From contig FNAW01000004.1 in NCBI GenBank assembly GCA_900102115.1, forward strand, positions 124,001 to 188,000: DNA of 64,000 nucleotides. The letters run 5' to 3'. The stretch comes from Blastococcus fimeti. Lineage in GTDB: Bacteria > Actinomycetota > Actinomycetes > Mycobacteriales > Geodermatophilaceae. The notes under the pieces were generated by a model. It saw only the letters and a program-made list of their open reading frames with translations. It did no database searches and was not told the origin of the DNA. Below, piece after piece: positions 1-8,027 of this stretch. Position 1 is the stretch's first letter; each line of letters starts with the position of its first letter. A program made the position numbers and the translations under genes.

Positions 1-1128
1 GTCCGTCGTCGCCTTGAGGATGCCGGTCGCCGCCACGGTCATCGCGACCGCGCGCTGCCAGGTCCGCGGGTTCGGGTCGGGGAAGCTGCCGGCGGTCTCG
101 CAGTCGTGCGCGTGGCTGGCGTTGTACAGGACGGTGCCGTCGGACCACGTGTCGTACGGGTCGCCGTGGCAGTCGTTCATCCACACCAGGTCGAGGGTGG
201 TCGGGTCGAACGCGACGACGCCCTCGACGTTGCCGATCTGGTAGGCGTACACGCTGGCGTAGGCGACGCCGCCGTAGAGCTTCAGGCTCCAGGCGCCGGC
301 CGGGTCACCGGTGTTGTTGATCCCCCACGGCTGCGACTTCGCGTCGCCGCCGGCGGTGTCGACCGAGGCGATGGAGTAGGCCGTGATGCCGTTGACCGTG
401 CCGAACTGGCCGGCCAGCACGATCCGGGTGCCGGTCGGGTCGACGACGATGCCGCGGACGGTGTTGTTCGCCGTCGGCGCCCAGCTGGTCAGCGCGCCGG
501 TCGAGGCGTTGAAGGCGGCCAGCCGCGTGCGGGTCTGCCCGCCGGCGGTGGTGAAGTTGCCGCCGGCGTAGACCGTGGAGCCCGCGACGGCGAGGGAGTA
601 GACGGCCTGGTTCGTGGTCGGCGCGAAGCCGGGCACGAGCGCGCCGGTGGCGACGTCGAACGCCGCGACGTGCCCGCGGGCGATCCCGTCGACGGTGGTG
701 AAGTCACCGCCGACGTAGATGCGCGACCCGTCGGGCGAGGCCACGACGATGCGCCCCTGGCCGTTGAGCCGGTGGTCGAAGCCGGGGATCAGCGCACCGG
801 TGCGGACGTCGAAGGCGAGCAGGTTGCCCCGCGCCGCGCCGGCGCCGCCGCCCGACGGCGTCGCCGTCGTGAAGCTGCCGGTGGCGTAGACGGTGGTGCC
901 GACGGTGGCCATCGACCAGACGACGCCGTTGGTCTGCACGGTCGGCAGCGCGTCGGCGGAGACGGTGTCCGGGAGCGGAGCCGGCGTCGGCTCGACGGCG
1001 GAGGCACTGGACGGAACCGCCAGCCCGAGGGCGATCAGCGCGCCGGCGAGCGCTCCGGCCACCAGGGCGGAGAGTGCCCGGCGGCCCTGTCCTCGGCGCG
1101 GTCCTCCGCGCTCGACGCGTCGCTGCAT
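1..1128 (-). CDS. Secreted beta-propeller protein, partial (runs off left edge)
   Basis: The first 376 codons are visible; the C-terminal part lies outside the window. The start ATG at 1128 has GGGAGA six bases upstream. Residues about 15-45 form a signal peptide (basic stretch, long Ala/Leu/Gly core ending in an AxA-type site). The rest is repeated blades of the form TVYAGGNFTT...ARLAAFNASTGAL, typical of PQQ/WD40-like extracellular propellers. It aligns blade by blade with the N-terminal third of the 1488-residue protein at 8028-12494, down to the opening DALPTVQTNGVVW / DPLPTVQIDGVAW, so the two are paralogues. A surface or matrix role is inferred from secretion and from the neighbouring polysaccharide genes. 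No catalytic motif was recognised. Confidence 0.8.
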   Translation of the reverse strand, partial: MQRRVERGGPRRGQGRRALSALVAGALAGALIALGLAVPSSASAVEPTPAPLPDTVSADALPTVQTNGVVWSMATVGTTVYATGSFTTATPSGGGAGAARGNLLAFDVRTGALIPGFDHRLNGQGRIVVASPDGSRIYVGGDFTTVDGIARGHVAAFDVATGALVPGFAPTTNQAVYSLAVAGSTVYAGGNFTTAGGQTRTRLAAFNASTGALTSWAPTANNTVRGIVVDPTGTRIVLAGQFGTVNGITAYSIASVDTAGGDAKSQPWGINNTGDPAGAWSLKLYGGVAYASVYAYQIGNVEGVVAFDPTTLDLVWMNDCHGDPYDTWSDGTVLYNASHAHDCETAGSFPDPNPRTWQRAVAMTVAATGILKATTD

Positions 1129-1238
1129 GTCCGTTCTCCCCGCTGCGGTGGTGCACGACCGGCATCCCGACCAGGGAGCGGCTCGCCGACGCGTGGTCGG
1201 CTCGGTCTTTCGGACCGGAGGAGAATGATGACGGAGCG

Positions 1239-1251
1239 TGACCAAAGGTCA
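1239..1251. promoter_or_regulatory. 13-bp dyad upstream of secreted propeller gene
   Basis: TGACC-AAA-GGTCA is a perfect inverted repeat about 110 bases upstream of the ATG at 1128. Read on the minus strand it contains TTGACC, which could also be a -35 element. It is a candidate operator or promoter part; no regulator is identified. Confidence 0.3.
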
Positions 1252-1336
1252 AGACGCAGTGTGACGGGAGTAAACCGTTAGGGCGCGGTGTCACCCGAAC
1301 GTGGACGCCCCGGTGTACGCCGAGCGGCAGGACCGC

Positions 1337-1831
1337 TCAGGAGGTGAGAGCGCGGGCGCGGCGGCCGACCGGCTGCTCGGCGTCGATCGCGGCCAGCGCC
1401 TTGCGGAGCAGGGTGCTGGAGGTGTGCATCGTGTACGGGAAGTACTGCACGGTCACGCCGACCTCGGCGAAGTCGCGCTCGAGCCGCTCGCCCTTGGCGG
1501 TCCCGCGCCAGTCGTCGCCCTTGAAGATGACGTCGAAGCGGACCTCGCGCCAGGTGTCGATCTTGTCCGGCACGACCTCGGCGTGGACGTCGTCGACGAA
1601 CCGCAGACTGCGCACGATCTCCATCCGCTCCGCGAGCGGGATGACCGGCGCCCGGCCCTTGGACAGGACCAGCATCTCGTCGGAGACGACCCCGGCGATG
1701 AGGACGTCGCAGTGCTCCGCGGCGTGCTTGAGGATGTTGAGGTGGCCGACGTGGAACAGGTCGTAGGCGCCCGGGGCATAGCCCACGACAGGTGCCTTGG
1801 CCCGCGGCTGGTCCGACATCGACATGCTCAT
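1337..1831 (-). CDS. TagD-like cytidylyltransferase (nucleotidyl transferase, HxGH family)
   Basis: This 164-residue protein has the Rossmann-type nucleotidyltransferase signature: GAYDLFHVGHLNIL near residues 21-34 carries HVGH. An RxxxV substrate loop and a C-terminal HTSSTLLRK replace the usual ISTT(x)I motif. The family (glycerol-3-phosphate cytidylyltransferase and relatives) condenses CTP or ATP with a phospho-alcohol or phospho-sugar. Length is slightly above TagD (about 130). The neighbouring locus encodes a CDP-alcohol phosphotransferase (15436-16191), which makes production of a CDP-alcohol plausible. The substrate is not predictable from sequence. It is divergently arranged with the Wzz-like gene. 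Confidence 0.75.
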   Translation of the reverse strand: MSMSMSDQPRAKAPVVGYAPGAYDLFHVGHLNILKHAAEHCDVLIAGVVSDEMLVLSKGRAPVIPLAERMEIVRSLRFVDDVHAEVVPDKIDTWREVRFDVIFKGDDWRGTAKGERLERDFAEVGVTVQYFPYTMHTSSTLLRKALAAIDAEQPVGRRARALTS

Positions 1832-2157
1832 TCCCCCGAATCGTCACGCTGTGCGACCGTCTCGGTGTCGGAGACCGGTCGACCAGCGGGTGCCTTCGAA
1901 AGATAGGCGCGCCGAGCTCACTCCCAGTGAGATCCGCGGCGGATTCACCCCTCCTGGGGACGCCGGCGGGTCACTCGCAGGCCGGTACGGCCGGAACCCG
2001 GGTCCGGCCCCGCCCCATGGGGTGAGCCGCTCCCGTTCCGAGGGCCGTCTGCCCTGCTCAGCGCCGTAACCTCGATCGACGGCGTGCGGCGCGGACGAAC
2101 GTGCCCACGAGTGCAACCCCGCCGGGACTCCGGCCGGCGTGGACGAGGAGCAGGCGC
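1832..2157. other. Divergent intergenic region between cytidylyltransferase and wzz-like gene
   Basis: These 326 bases hold no credible gene. CTCACT-CCC-AGTGAG at 1917-1931 is a perfect 6-bp-arm inverted repeat. TAACCT at 2067-2072 is a possible -10 for the rightward gene, leaving a leader of about 80 bases. Nothing else was recognised. Confidence 0.4.
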
Positions 2158-3354
2158 ATGGAACTTCGGGACTACCTCGCGGCACTGCGCCGGTACTGGA
2201 CGACGTGGGTGGGCGTGACCCTCGCGGCGGTCACCGTCGCCCTCGTCGTGGTGCTCAGCGCCTCGCCCACCTACGAGGCCAAGGCGTCGGTGTTCGTCGC
2301 CGCCTCCTCCTCCGAGAGCAACAGCGGCGCCCAGTTCATCAAGCAGCGCGTCACCAGCTACCCCGACGTGGCCGACAGCGAGGCCGTCCTCGGTCCGGTC
2401 ATCGAGGACATGGGCCTGACGACGACGGTGGCGCAGCTGCGCGCCCGGGTCTCCGCCGACAACCCGCTGGAAAGCTCCCAGATCGACATCCTGGTGACCG
2501 ACCCCGACGCGGAGCAGGCGGCGGCCATCGCCAATGCCGTCGCCGACGAGTTCCGCCGCGTGGTCGAGCAGCTGGAGACTCCGTCGGAGGGCGAGGCGCC
2601 GGTGAGCCTCACCGTGACCGACCCGGCCAACACCCCCTCCTCCCCCGTCTCCCCCCAGCCGGCCCTGTTCCTCGGGCTGGGTCTGGTGGTCGGCCTCGCG
2701 CTCGGCGCCGCCCTGGCGGTGATCCGCAGCCGGACCGACACCCGCCTGCACACCGAGGACGACGTCCGCGCCGCCTGGGGTGCCGACGGGGACGAGCTCG
2801 CCGTCCTCAGCACCGCCCGTCGGGGCCGGCGCGCCCACCGCCTCGCCGGACGCCCGGCATCGCTCGTCGCCCGGCGGCTGGCCACGCCCGTGGGGAGCAT
2901 GCCGGTGCGCGCCGTCGTCCTGGGCGTCGACCCCGAGGACGACCACCAGGTCGCCCGCACCTTCGCCGACGAGGTGGCCGGCGAGCTGGTCGAGGGCGGG
3001 GTGGCCGCGAACGTGACCGGCCCTGTCGGCGGCCCGGCCAAGGCCGCGAAGCCGTTCGAGGTGCAGCTGGCCACGGCCACCCCGCGCGTCCCGCTCTCGG
3101 AGTGGCGCGCCGTCGGCGAGCGCTACGACGGCGTGGTCCTGGTGGCGGAGTCCGGCCGCGTGGACGGTGCCGACCTGCGCGAGATCCGCGCCATCCTCGC
3201 GACCGCCAGCGCCCGGCTGCTGGCGGTGGTCCTGCTCCCCCGCCGCCGCACCCGCCTGGGCTTCGCGCGTCGGGGCACCGATCCGGCCCCGGAGGCCCGC
3301 GCCGGCGCCAACCTGGTCCGCACGCGCGAGAAGATCGCGCTCGAGAAGGTCTGA
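2158..3354 (+). CDS. Wzz-like polysaccharide chain-length determinant with degenerate cytoplasmic domain
   Basis: The start ATG at 2158 is preceded by GAGGAG; an upstream in-frame GTG at 2101 lacks such a site. Of 398 residues, 1-15 are cytoplasmic (MELRDYLAALRRYW, a classic Wzz/CapA opening). TM1 spans about 16-36, and a periplasmic-type region holds VSADNPLESSQIDILVTDPD near 100. A proline-rich PSSPVSPQPA precedes TM2 at about 183-203. These are the hallmarks of the PCP family that sets O-antigen, capsule or exopolysaccharide length. After TM2 about 190 residues resemble a BY-kinase/ParA-like fold (YDGVVLVAESGRVDGADL) but no Walker A is seen, so it is probably non-catalytic. A near-perfect hairpin follows the gene at 3367-3414. 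Confidence 0.8.
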   Translation: MELRDYLAALRRYWTTWVGVTLAAVTVALVVVLSASPTYEAKASVFVAASSSESNSGAQFIKQRVTSYPDVADSEAVLGPVIEDMGLTTTVAQLRARVSADNPLESSQIDILVTDPDAEQAAAIANAVADEFRRVVEQLETPSEGEAPVSLTVTDPANTPSSPVSPQPALFLGLGLVVGLALGAALAVIRSRTDTRLHTEDDVRAAWGADGDELAVLSTARRGRRAHRLAGRPASLVARRLATPVGSMPVRAVVLGVDPEDDHQVARTFADEVAGELVEGGVAANVTGPVGGPAKAAKPFEVQLATATPRVPLSEWRAVGERYDGVVLVAESGRVDGADLREIRAILATASARLLAVVLLPRRRTRLGFARRGTDPAPEARAGANLVRTREKIALEKV

Positions 3355-3366
3355 CCCCCGCATCAC

Positions 3367-3414
3367 TGTGCGCTGAGGGCCCATCCCAGGCACGGAATGG
3401 GCCCTGAGCGCACA
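3367..3414 (+). terminator. Large inverted repeat, probable terminator of wzz-like gene
   Basis: Arms 3367-3384 and 3397-3414 pair over 18 bp with one mismatch around a 12-base loop. It lies 12 bases past the stop. There is no T-run, as is usual in high-GC actinobacteria. Confidence 0.6.
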
Positions 3415-3480
3415 TCGCCCAGCTCGATGACCCCTGGGCGCATGGTGGCGGCGCGTTCCCTGCACTGGCCTCCGCGACCT

Positions 3481-3496
3481 GTAAGCGGTAACTTAC
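3481..3496. promoter_or_regulatory. Dyad abutting the arsR start, candidate autoregulatory operator
   Basis: GTAAG-(6)-CTTAC ends one base before the GTG start at 3497. AT-rich dyads of this type at the promoter are typical ArsR/SmtB operators. TAACTT at 3489-3494 could be a -10 for transcription starting near the second in-frame GTG (3503). Confidence 0.5.
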
Positions 3497-3823
3497 GTGT
3501 TCGTGACGGCTTACCAGTCAGACGCGTGGGCGCTGCTCGGTGACGCCAGCCGTCGGGCGATCATCGAACAGCTGTCCCTCGGTCCGTGCACGGTCGCGGA
3601 CCTGGCCGAGGACATGCCCATCAGCCGACCGGCTGTCAGCCAGCACCTCAAGGTGCTGCGCGAAGCCGGGATCGTGCGGGACGAGCCCCGAGGGCGGCAC
3701 CGGGTGTACAGCCTCGACGGGGCCCGTCTCGATCGCTACCGCAGGGAACTGGACCAGTTCTGGTCCGACGCGCTCGGAAATCTCACGCCGAGGACCGACG
3801 AGGAGCAGAAGGAGATCGGATGA
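3497..3823 (+). CDS. ArsR-family winged-helix regulator
   Basis: The 108-residue protein has a winged-helix core: DASRRAIIEQL, then the recognition region ISRPAVSQHLKVLREAG and the wing RGRHRVYSL. No metal-site cysteine motif (CxC) is present, so it is the non-metal type usually paired with SRPBCC genes. Its stop overlaps the next ATG (ATGA at 3820-3823), making it the first gene of a three-gene operon. Autoregulation through the dyad at 3481-3496 is inferred. The start may be GTG 3497 or GTG 3503. Confidence 0.85.
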   Translation: MFVTAYQSDAWALLGDASRRAIIEQLSLGPCTVADLAEDMPISRPAVSQHLKVLREAGIVRDEPRGRHRVYSLDGARLDRYRRELDQFWSDALGNLTPRTDEEQKEIG

Positions 3824-4308
3824 CCGTGCAGTCAGACGGGACCGTTCGACACGAAGTGACGGTCGATCTGCCACCCGAGGAGGCGTTCTGGACGTTCGCC
3901 GACCTGGACAGGATCAAGCCCCGCGAGCACAACCTGCTCGCCGTCCCCATCGCCGAGACCGTTCTCGAGCAGCACGCCGGAGGGGACGTCTACGACCGTG
4001 GCGTCGACGGCAGCATCTGCCGATGGGGTCGCGTGCTGGCCTTCGACCCGCCTCACACCGTGGCCTTCAGCTGGGACATCGGACCCGACTGGCAGGTCAC
4101 CTCCGACCGGGGCCGCACCAGCGAGGTCGAGATCACCTTCACCGCCGAGGACGACCAGCGCACCCGCGTCACCCTCGTCCACCGCCACATCGACCGGCAC
4201 GGCGACGGCTGGGAGGCCCTCCGAGCCGGGCTCGACGCACCCGACGGCTGGCCGCTGTACCTCGGCAGGTACCTGGCCCTGACCCGCGACGAGCTGGACG
4301 TCTCATGA
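3820..4308 (+). CDS. SRPBCC (AHSA1/START-like) protein
   Basis: The 162-residue protein opens with HEVTVDLPPEEAFWTFAD, followed by a WGRVLAFDPPHTVAFSWDI strand pair and TRVTLVHRHID, the usual signature of the AHSA1/CalC-like helix-grip fold with a hydrophobic ligand cavity. Such proteins bind or act on small hydrophobic molecules, and ArsR-SRPBCC pairs are common in actinobacteria. Both ends overlap neighbouring genes by ATGA, so translation is probably coupled. The ligand is unknown. Confidence 0.8.
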   Translation: MTVQSDGTVRHEVTVDLPPEEAFWTFADLDRIKPREHNLLAVPIAETVLEQHAGGDVYDRGVDGSICRWGRVLAFDPPHTVAFSWDIGPDWQVTSDRGRTSEVEITFTAEDDQRTRVTLVHRHIDRHGDGWEALRAGLDAPDGWPLYLGRYLALTRDELDVS

Positions 4309-4967
4309 GCAGACCCGACCTGATGCCACTGGCCGAGGAAGAGCGCGCCGACCTGTTGGCACTGCTCCGCGAACTCAGCCCTGACCAGTGGCACGCCCAG
4401 TCCCTGTGCGCCAACTGGCGAGTCCGCGACGTCGCGGCCCACGCGGTCAGTTACGACGAGTTGTCCAGGGCCGCGACCGTGACGACCTTCCTGCGCGGCG
4501 GTCTGCGCACCAACAGGGTCAACGAGATCGCTCTGAGCCGGTACGAGAGCCTCGACCCCGAGGGCATCGTCGACCTGGTGGCCCGCAACCAGCGCCCCAG
4601 CGGCCTGCCGTCGGGGTTCAGGGGCGGGATCGCGCTGACCGACGGCACCATCCACCACCAGGACATCAGACGAGCCCTCGGCCTGCCGCGCACCATCCCC
4701 GAGCACCGGCTCGTCCCGGTCCTCACCTTCTCGCTGGGAGCACCCACGCTGCCATCCAAGGGCAACGCACGAGGTCTGGAACTCGTGGCGACGGACGTCG
4801 ACTGGACCGCTGGCGACGGTCCGAAGGTGACCGGCACCGGCGAAGCGCTGTTGATGGCCGTCGCGGGTCGCGCGCAGGCGTTGGCCGACCTCAGCGGAGA
4901 AGGAGTCCAGACCCTGCGCCGACGCGTCACCCAGCCGGAGCGGCGGGGCGTCCGGCCGATCGACTGA
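4305..4967 (+). CDS. DinB/maleylpyruvate isomerase-like (mycothiol-dependent) protein
   Basis: The 220-residue protein of the TIGR03083/MDMPI class has SLCANWRVRDVAAHAVSYDE near residues 35-54 and DGTIHHQDIRRALGLP near 112. Together these supply the His...His/Asp metal-site pattern of mycothiol-dependent enzymes in the DinB fold. The family includes maleylpyruvate isomerase and many uncharacterised thiol transferases. Third gene of the ArsR operon, overlapping the SRPBCC gene by ATGA. The context suggests a small-molecule detoxification or modification unit controlled by the ArsR protein; the substrate is unknown. Confidence 0.7.
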   Translation: MSRPDLMPLAEEERADLLALLRELSPDQWHAQSLCANWRVRDVAAHAVSYDELSRAATVTTFLRGGLRTNRVNEIALSRYESLDPEGIVDLVARNQRPSGLPSGFRGGIALTDGTIHHQDIRRALGLPRTIPEHRLVPVLTFSLGAPTLPSKGNARGLELVATDVDWTAGDGPKVTGTGEALLMAVAGRAQALADLSGEGVQTLRRRVTQPERRGVRPID

Positions 4968-5024
4968 ACCTCGGTGACGGCCTGCGGTGGGTCCGATCGG
5001 TCGCGCCCGTCACGCTGTGCCGGG

Positions 5025-5273
5025 TCAGCGGCGGGCGAGCGCCTCGCGCACCTGTCGCAGCGACGGGTTGGTCAGGTACTCGGTCCCGACGACGACGGTG
5101 GGCGAGAGCTCGAAGCCGTGCTCGTGACGGGCCCGCACGGCGGCGGCCCCGGCCTCGTCGTCGCGGAAGCGCACCGAGCGGTGCGGAACGCGGGCGAGGG
5201 TGAGCTGCGCGCGGAGCCGAGCCGCGTACGGGCAGCCCGGCTTGTAGTAGACGATCGGGGTGTCGTCGGCCAT
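5025..5273 (-). CDS. Monothiol glutaredoxin-like protein (CPYA)
   Basis: The 82-residue thioredoxin-fold protein begins at ATG 5273 with an AGGAGG site; an in-frame start farther upstream lacks one. IVYYKPGCPYAARLR places a single redox Cys at residue 14 (CPYA instead of CPYC or CxxC), followed by LSPTVVVGTEYLTNPS, the cis-Pro TVVV region and Grx-like tail. Actinobacterial relatives (mycoredoxin-like) usually keep two cysteines, so this one should work by a monothiol mechanism, probably with mycothiol. It is the last gene before the convergent ArsR operon; no partner is evident. Confidence 0.75.
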   Translation of the reverse strand: MADDTPIVYYKPGCPYAARLRAQLTLARVPHRSVRFRDDEAGAAAVRARHEHGFELSPTVVVGTEYLTNPSLRQVREALARR

Positions 5274-5342
5274 GAGCGGACCTCCTGAGACGCGACGGAC
5301 GCAGTCACGGTGCTCCGGGACCACGCCGGGGAGCAAGCCGAT

Positions 5343-6635
5343 TCAGCCCGCGACGGGGCCGGCCCGCTGCTCGTCCACCAGCCGCTGCCGGGAACCGCCC
5401 TCGGCGAGCAGCGAGACCGCGACCAGGACCAGCAGCGCCGGCGTCGCGTCGAACAGCCCGCTCTCCAGCACGCTGCGGCCGATCACGAAGATCAGCAGGC
5501 CCAGGAAGAGGATGCGGTGCGACCGCGGCGCGCGGCGCGTGCCCCGGACCACCCACAGCACCCACAGCGCCGCCGCGATGAGACCGACGATGCCGCCCTG
5601 CACCAGCAGCGAGACCCAGCTGCTGTCCAGCGGCTGGGTGTCCCAGTACTGGCCGCGCACCCGGATGATCTTGACCGACAGGCCGCCGCCGAAGAACTGC
5701 TGCCAGGCCGACTCGGCCCACGTCAGGGACGCCCGCCACGCGATGAACCGGGAGTCCAGGGTGCTCGACCCGTCCCCGCCCCGGGCGGCGAACCCCTCGA
5801 CCGCGCCGGTCGACGCCAGCGCGACCACCGCCGCAACGCCCAGGACGAGCCCGGACACGACAAGCTCCACCCGCGGGCGCCGGATGTACGCGGCCATGAC
5901 CACCACGGCCAGGACGAGCACCGCCAGCCCGGTGCGGGAGCCGGTCGCGTAGACGACCCCGAGGAAGAAGACGCTGCCCAGCAGCCCTCCGGCGTCCAGC
6001 GCGTCGAGCACCAGCCGCCAGGCCAGGACGACGACGGCGACGCCGGCCAGCAGCGCGAGGTCGTTGGGGTCGATCGCCGGGATCCCACCGGCGAGGCGCC
6101 CCTCGACGACGAAGCTGGGCAGGCCGGTGAGCGCCGCGACCGCGGAGGTGAGACCGCAGGCCCAGGCGATCGCCATGAGCACCTGGGCACCCGGCGCGGC
6201 GCGCAGGAGCAGGAAGATCGTCGCGGCCAGGATGCCGACGCGGACGGCGATCACTCCCCCGGCCACCGCGTTGCCCGCGGTCACCGCGCCCAGGACGGAC
6301 GCGCCCAGCCACAACCCCACCCACCAGACCGTGCCGGTGCCCAGAGAGCGGCGCGGCCCGGACTGGGCCAGCAGCAGGGCCAGGCCGAGCGCGAGCAGGC
6401 TGACCGCGGCCTTCGCGAGGACGACCGGGTCCAGCGAGCCGGAGAAGTACTCCCCGCGCCGCCAGGTCACCGCACCGACGACCACCAGCAGCGCGATCAG
6501 CCGCACGCGGCCCCTCGTCGCGCCCACCTCCGGCAGCAGGTCGGTGGGCCGTCCGCGCCGCGCGCCTGCGGAGAAGGCTGCCGCGAGCCGGTCGCCGACC
6601 GAGGTCGTCGTCCCGACCACCGGGGCGCCGCCCAT
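5343..6635 (-). CDS. O-antigen ligase/polymerase-like membrane protein (Wzy_C family)
   Basis: The 430-residue polytopic protein has about ten to twelve hydrophobic helices, starting with RVRLIALLVVVGAVTW and including a long non-membrane loop (RGGDGSSTLDSRFIAWRASL ... FFGGGLSV, about residues 275-315), the region that carries ligase/polymerase activity in Wzy_C proteins. It ends in a short basic tail. The start ATG 6635 overlaps the stop of the upstream flippase (ATGA), so the two are cotranscribed. The likely job is polymerisation or ligation of lipid-linked repeat units at the outer face of the membrane. Confidence 0.75.
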   Translation of the reverse strand: MGGAPVVGTTTSVGDRLAAAFSAGARRGRPTDLLPEVGATRGRVRLIALLVVVGAVTWRRGEYFSGSLDPVVLAKAAVSLLALGLALLLAQSGPRRSLGTGTVWWVGLWLGASVLGAVTAGNAVAGGVIAVRVGILAATIFLLLRAAPGAQVLMAIAWACGLTSAVAALTGLPSFVVEGRLAGGIPAIDPNDLALLAGVAVVVLAWRLVLDALDAGGLLGSVFFLGVVYATGSRTGLAVLVLAVVVMAAYIRRPRVELVVSGLVLGVAAVVALASTGAVEGFAARGGDGSSTLDSRFIAWRASLTWAESAWQQFFGGGLSVKIIRVRGQYWDTQPLDSSWVSLLVQGGIVGLIAAALWVLWVVRGTRRAPRSHRILFLGLLIFVIGRSVLESGLFDATPALLVLVAVSLLAEGGSRQRLVDEQRAGPVAG

Positions 6636-7891
6636 CAGGCGGCCACCGGGACGGGCAGCGGCTGCGCGTCCCGCTCCCACGGCGCCAGGATGGACCGGCG
6701 CACGGCGACGGCGGTCAGCACCGGGCCGAGGGCCAGGGCCAGCGGCGTCCAGCTCGCACCGGCGTCGCCCATCAGCACGAGCAGCGCCAGCACCGCCAGG
6801 AGCGAGACGAACTCTAGCGTCCGGAACGCCAGCACCCGTCGCTGCCGGCCGTGCACCGACGCCAGCGAGGAGTACGGCAGCAGGGTGGCGCTCGCCGCGG
6901 CGTACACCGACCAGCCGGCCACCGCGCCGAGCGGGACGTCGTAGCCGCCACCGGTCAGGAGCGGCCCCAGCCACGGCACCGCGACGAGCGCGACGGCGCC
7001 GATGCCGGCCACACCGACGGTGAGGCCCAGCGCGGCGCGATCGGCGGCCCGCAGGCCGACGGTCGGACCCTGCGCGCGCAGGGCGACGAAGTGCGGGAGG
7101 AGGAACGAGCCCATCCCGGCCACCAGGACCAGGGTGGGTGCGGTGTAGACCCGCGCGACCTCGAGCGGGCCGTAGGCCGCCGCACCGGCGGAGGCGATCA
7201 CCACGATCCGCAGCAGGGTCAGCATGGTCGGCCGGATGGTCTGCGCCAGCGCCCGCCAGACCCCGAATCCGGCGACCTCGGCGAGCGCGGGACGGCGCCA
7301 CGGGCCGTGCGGCCGCTCGTGCGCCGGCAGCAGGGCCCAGGCCACGAGAGCGGCACCGGTCTGACCGCCGAGGACGGCGAGCACGAACGAGGTGAGCGTC
7401 AGCGGTCCGGAGGCGGCCGCGATGGCGAGCACGCCGAGGCCGAGGACCAGGCTGGTGCCGTCGACGAGCGTCAGCGACCAGAAGCGGCCGGTCGCCATGA
7501 GCAGCCGGCGCAGCGTGTCCTCGAGGATGAAGGCCGCCGTCGCGAGCCCGAGCAGGGGCGCCACCCACGCCGGCACCACGTCGGTGGCGGCGGCGAGGAC
7601 GGCGCCGACGAGCGCCGCGACACCCGACACGAGGACGGCGCCGACGTGCAGGCCCGCGCGGATGTCGGGGCGCTGCCGGTCCAGCACCGTCAGCGAGTCG
7701 CCCACGAGGCCGCTGCAGACGGCGGTGGCCAGGACCATGGCGCCGTAGATCAGCGAGAAGGTCGCCAGGCCGGCCGCGCCGAGCTCGCGCGCGGCGACGA
7801 CCTGCAGCGCGAGGCCGGCGACCGCCTGGCCGGCCTGCCCCGCGAGCGCGCCCGTGGCAGGGCGTCGCAGCAGACGGAGCAGGGCTCTCAC
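6635..7891 (-). CDS. Polysaccharide flippase-like protein (Wzx/MATE-like)
   Basis: The 418-residue, all-helical membrane protein has about twelve TM segments beginning VAGLALQVVAARELGAAGLA, as in the MOP superfamily exporters (Wzx, MurJ, PST). GTG 7891 is chosen because GGAGG lies eight bases upstream; the ATG closer to that site reads only three codons to a stop. It overlaps the ligase-like gene by four bases. The inferred role is translocation of undecaprenyl-linked oligosaccharides made by the WbaP-like and GT4 enzymes of this locus. Confidence 0.75.
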   Translation of the reverse strand: MRALLRLLRRPATGALAGQAGQAVAGLALQVVAARELGAAGLATFSLIYGAMVLATAVCSGLVGDSLTVLDRQRPDIRAGLHVGAVLVSGVAALVGAVLAAATDVVPAWVAPLLGLATAAFILEDTLRRLLMATGRFWSLTLVDGTSLVLGLGVLAIAAASGPLTLTSFVLAVLGGQTGAALVAWALLPAHERPHGPWRRPALAEVAGFGVWRALAQTIRPTMLTLLRIVVIASAGAAAYGPLEVARVYTAPTLVLVAGMGSFLLPHFVALRAQGPTVGLRAADRAALGLTVGVAGIGAVALVAVPWLGPLLTGGGYDVPLGAVAGWSVYAAASATLLPYSSLASVHGRQRRVLAFRTLEFVSLLAVLALLVLMGDAGASWTPLALALGPVLTAVAVRRSILAPWERDAQPLPVPVAA

Positions 7892-7970
7892 CAGTACATC
7901 CTCCCCGCGGCAGCGCCCGGATCGGCCGTGGCCGGCCGGGCCGTCACCCGATGGAGGCAGCCCCACGACG

Positions 7971-8017
7971 CCGACGGCCCCCCGCCCCGGAGGAACTCCG
8001 GGACGGGGGGCCGTCGG
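7971..8017 (-). terminator. Strong hairpin terminator after large secreted protein gene
   Basis: Arms 7971-7990 and 7998-8017 pair over 20 bp with a single G-U-type position and a 7-base loop, directly after the stop codon at 8028. It also separates this gene from the flippase start at 7891. Confidence 0.8.
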
Positions 8018-8027
8018 ACGTGCGCGG

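Noticed and set aside
1945..3465. A 506-codon minus-strand frame opposite the wzz-like gene
   Set aside because: Low-complexity Gly/Arg/Asp translation without homology features; the plus strand encodes a coherent Wzz protein with a ribosome site.
7888..7902. ATG-TAC-TGG-TGA mini-frame before the flippase GTG, possible leader peptide
   Set aside because: The three codons overlap the real GTG start and use the same GGAGG; most simply a chance ATG in the spacer.
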